Shown: piece after piece, positions 63,295 through 64,000 of the stretch
Layout of the letters: each line of letters begins with the position of its first letter
How positions within the stretch are numbered: the stretch's first letter is position 1
Assembly: GCA_964609215.1 (NCBI GenBank)
Contig: CAZSQZ010000003.1
Location: forward strand, 186,001 to 250,000
Origin: JABDKJ01 sp964609215
GTDB lineage: Bacteria; Bacteroidota; Bacteroidia; Flavobacteriales_D; JABDKJ01
Length of the DNA: 64,000 bases
Reading direction: 5' to 3'
The notes under the pieces: model-generated
Database searches by the model: none
Told to the model about the DNA's origin: nothing
The model's input: the letters and a program-made list of their open reading frames with translations, nothing else
Made by a program: the position numbers and the translations under genes

Positions 63295-63843
63295 TTAAGA
63301 ATCATTATCTCCTTTTATCACGTACTTCCAATAACCAATCAATAATATGAATCCTATGATCGATAAGGAGAACATTCCATAAATACCTTCCCTATCTTCT
63401 TCGGATGTTGCTAAATAAGCCATAAATGGAAAAATGATCATTAGCACGGAAAAAAATACAGCGAAGAAATCAAGCATACTGCTCACAACCATTGCGGTTT
63501 TATAAATGGGCGATTTAGTAAATTGTTCGAAGCTTCTTTCTGCATTCATTTCTGCTCTCTTTCGTGCAGCTTCCCTCCTTTCGTCAAAACCTTGTTCTCC
63601 AGCCTTACTATTTCCATAATACTTCCTTCTCTTCTCCAAATCTTCACCCTCTGATGATTTAAGAACAACAGGATTAGTGAGCATTTCATAAGCCTCATTT
63701 ATCAGCACAAAAGCTTCTGCAGCGCGGGGGTGTTTATTTCTATCTGGATGATATCGCTTTGCTTTTTCGCGATACGCTCTTTTTATTTCTTCTTTGCTTG
63801 CTCCCTTCGGCAAGCCTAATATTTTATAGTAATCCTTTCTCAA
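63295..63843 (-). CDS. J-domain membrane protein
   Basis: A 182-residue protein. N-terminal J domain (DYYKILGLPKGASKEEIKRAYREKAKRYHPDRNKHP) with the HPD motif that stimulates Hsp70. A charged linker rich in Arg and Glu follows, then two hydrophobic helices (MLDFFAVFFSVLMIIFPFMAYL, SLSIIGFILLIGYW). It has no zinc or substrate-binding domains of DnaJ, so it is a membrane-tethered J protein. The start is TTG at 63843, whose TTGA overlaps the upstream stop. Confidence 0.87.
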   Translation of the reverse strand: MRKDYYKILGLPKGASKEEIKRAYREKAKRYHPDRNKHPRAAEAFVLINEAYEMLTNPVVLKSSEGEDLEKRRKYYGNSKAGEQGFDERREAARKRAEMNAERSFEQFTKSPIYKTAMVVSSMLDFFAVFFSVLMIIFPFMAYLATSEEDREGIYGMFSLSIIGFILLIGYWKYVIKGDNDS

Positions 63844-64000
63844 TTCAAATACTTACTCCCCTCCCTTATACTTAAAGGTCTTAATGGTGTTCTTTCAATA
63901 AGTGACTTAACCCAATTCGGATTTGTTTTAGAATATTCTCTTAAAATCCAACCAATGGCTTTTTCAATGAAAAATTCTTTTTCGCGATTGCATTTCAATA
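63840..64000 (-). CDS. AlkD-like DNA alkylation repair protein (C-terminal end; runs off right edge)
   Basis: Only the last 52 codons are inside. The stretch EKEFFIEKAIGWILREYSKTNPNWVKS followed by RPLSIREGSKYLN is characteristic of the HEAT-like alkylation repair family (AlkD/AlkC type), where KAIGWxLREYSKxxP is the conserved signature. The TGA at 63840-63842 overlaps the TTG start of the J-domain gene. Confidence 0.8.
   Translation of the reverse strand, partial: LKCNREKEFFIEKAIGWILREYSKTNPNWVKSLIERTPLRPLSIREGSKYLN

Noticed and set aside
1..64000. tRNA, rRNA, insertion sequences, prophage or restriction/anti-phage systems
   Set aside because: No gap large enough holds a cloverleaf, and no transposase, integrase, methylase or defence motif was seen. 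AddAB- and UvrABC-type genes are ordinary repair here.

Overview
The window comes from an AT-rich Bacteroidota chromosome, most likely the order Flavobacteriales (family not resolved). Four lines of evidence support this. Secreted proteins carry type IX secretion sorting domains of both kinds (IYPNP/GIYFIKL type A and a gliding-motility CHU_C type B). Many surface lipoproteins have short N-terminal lipoboxes. Promoters match the Bacteroidota TTTG-N17-20-TAnnTTTG pattern and Shine-Dalgarno sites are scarce. The block rpmB-rpmG-DUF4295-ftsY-rimO is Bacteroidota synteny. I saw no rRNA, tRNA, CRISPR array, insertion sequence or prophage.

Layout. 1-3190: the start of a very large PKD-repeat surface protein running off the left edge. 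3314-6858: a tight minus-strand operon of two MbnP-like lipoproteins and two MbnH/MauG-like di-heme peroxidases. 6957-17144: an AddA-like helicase-nuclease and an AddB-like nuclease, separated by a GNAT gene, a PKD/CHU_C surface protein, tag and a TPR gene. 17149-17612: the only long gene-free stretch, three copies of a 164-bp structured repeat. 17705-25299: thioesterase, cysteine desulfurase, phosphohexose mutase, then a plus-strand run of TPR, phosphosulfolactate synthase, rhodanese and DUF368. 25363-31283: uvrB, a secreted serine protease and a PBP4-type carboxypeptidase. 31331-39277: an exopolysaccharide locus (asparagine synthase, glycosyltransferase, Wza-like, Wzc-like, RmlC, WecA-like). 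39281-45069: lytic transglycosylase, uvrA, ligA. 45114-50535: TonB receptor, DUF2891 lipoprotein, a pair of paralogous membrane proteins (one frameshifted), a methyltransferase-like membrane protein and a Cys-rich small membrane protein. 50633-54172: GNAT gene, rimO, ftsY and ribosomal protein genes. 54338-59858: a large T9SS cargo protein, cinA, a small membrane protein and an outer-membrane barrel. 59894-63233: an S46 dipeptidyl-peptidase operon ending in three small related membrane proteins, the last with an in-frame stop. 63295-64000: a DnaJ-domain membrane protein and the end of an AlkD-like gene.

The window is rich in DNA repair (uvrA, uvrB, ligA, AddA/AddB-like, tag, AlkD-like fragment) and in envelope functions (T9SS cargo, capsule export, peptidoglycan enzymes, lipid-carrier handling). 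Genes are packed very tightly: seven tail-to-tail neighbours overlap at their 3' ends, and many same-strand neighbours overlap by 4-23 bp. At least ten genes appear to start at GTG or TTG.

The best candidates for something undescribed are the triplicated 164-bp repeat behind the AddB-like gene, the doubled MbnP/MbnH operon in an organism with no visible methanobactin genes, and the phosphosulfolactate synthase overlapping a rhodanese gene. Two small membrane-protein genes look broken (49170 and 60026), each beside an intact paralogue.
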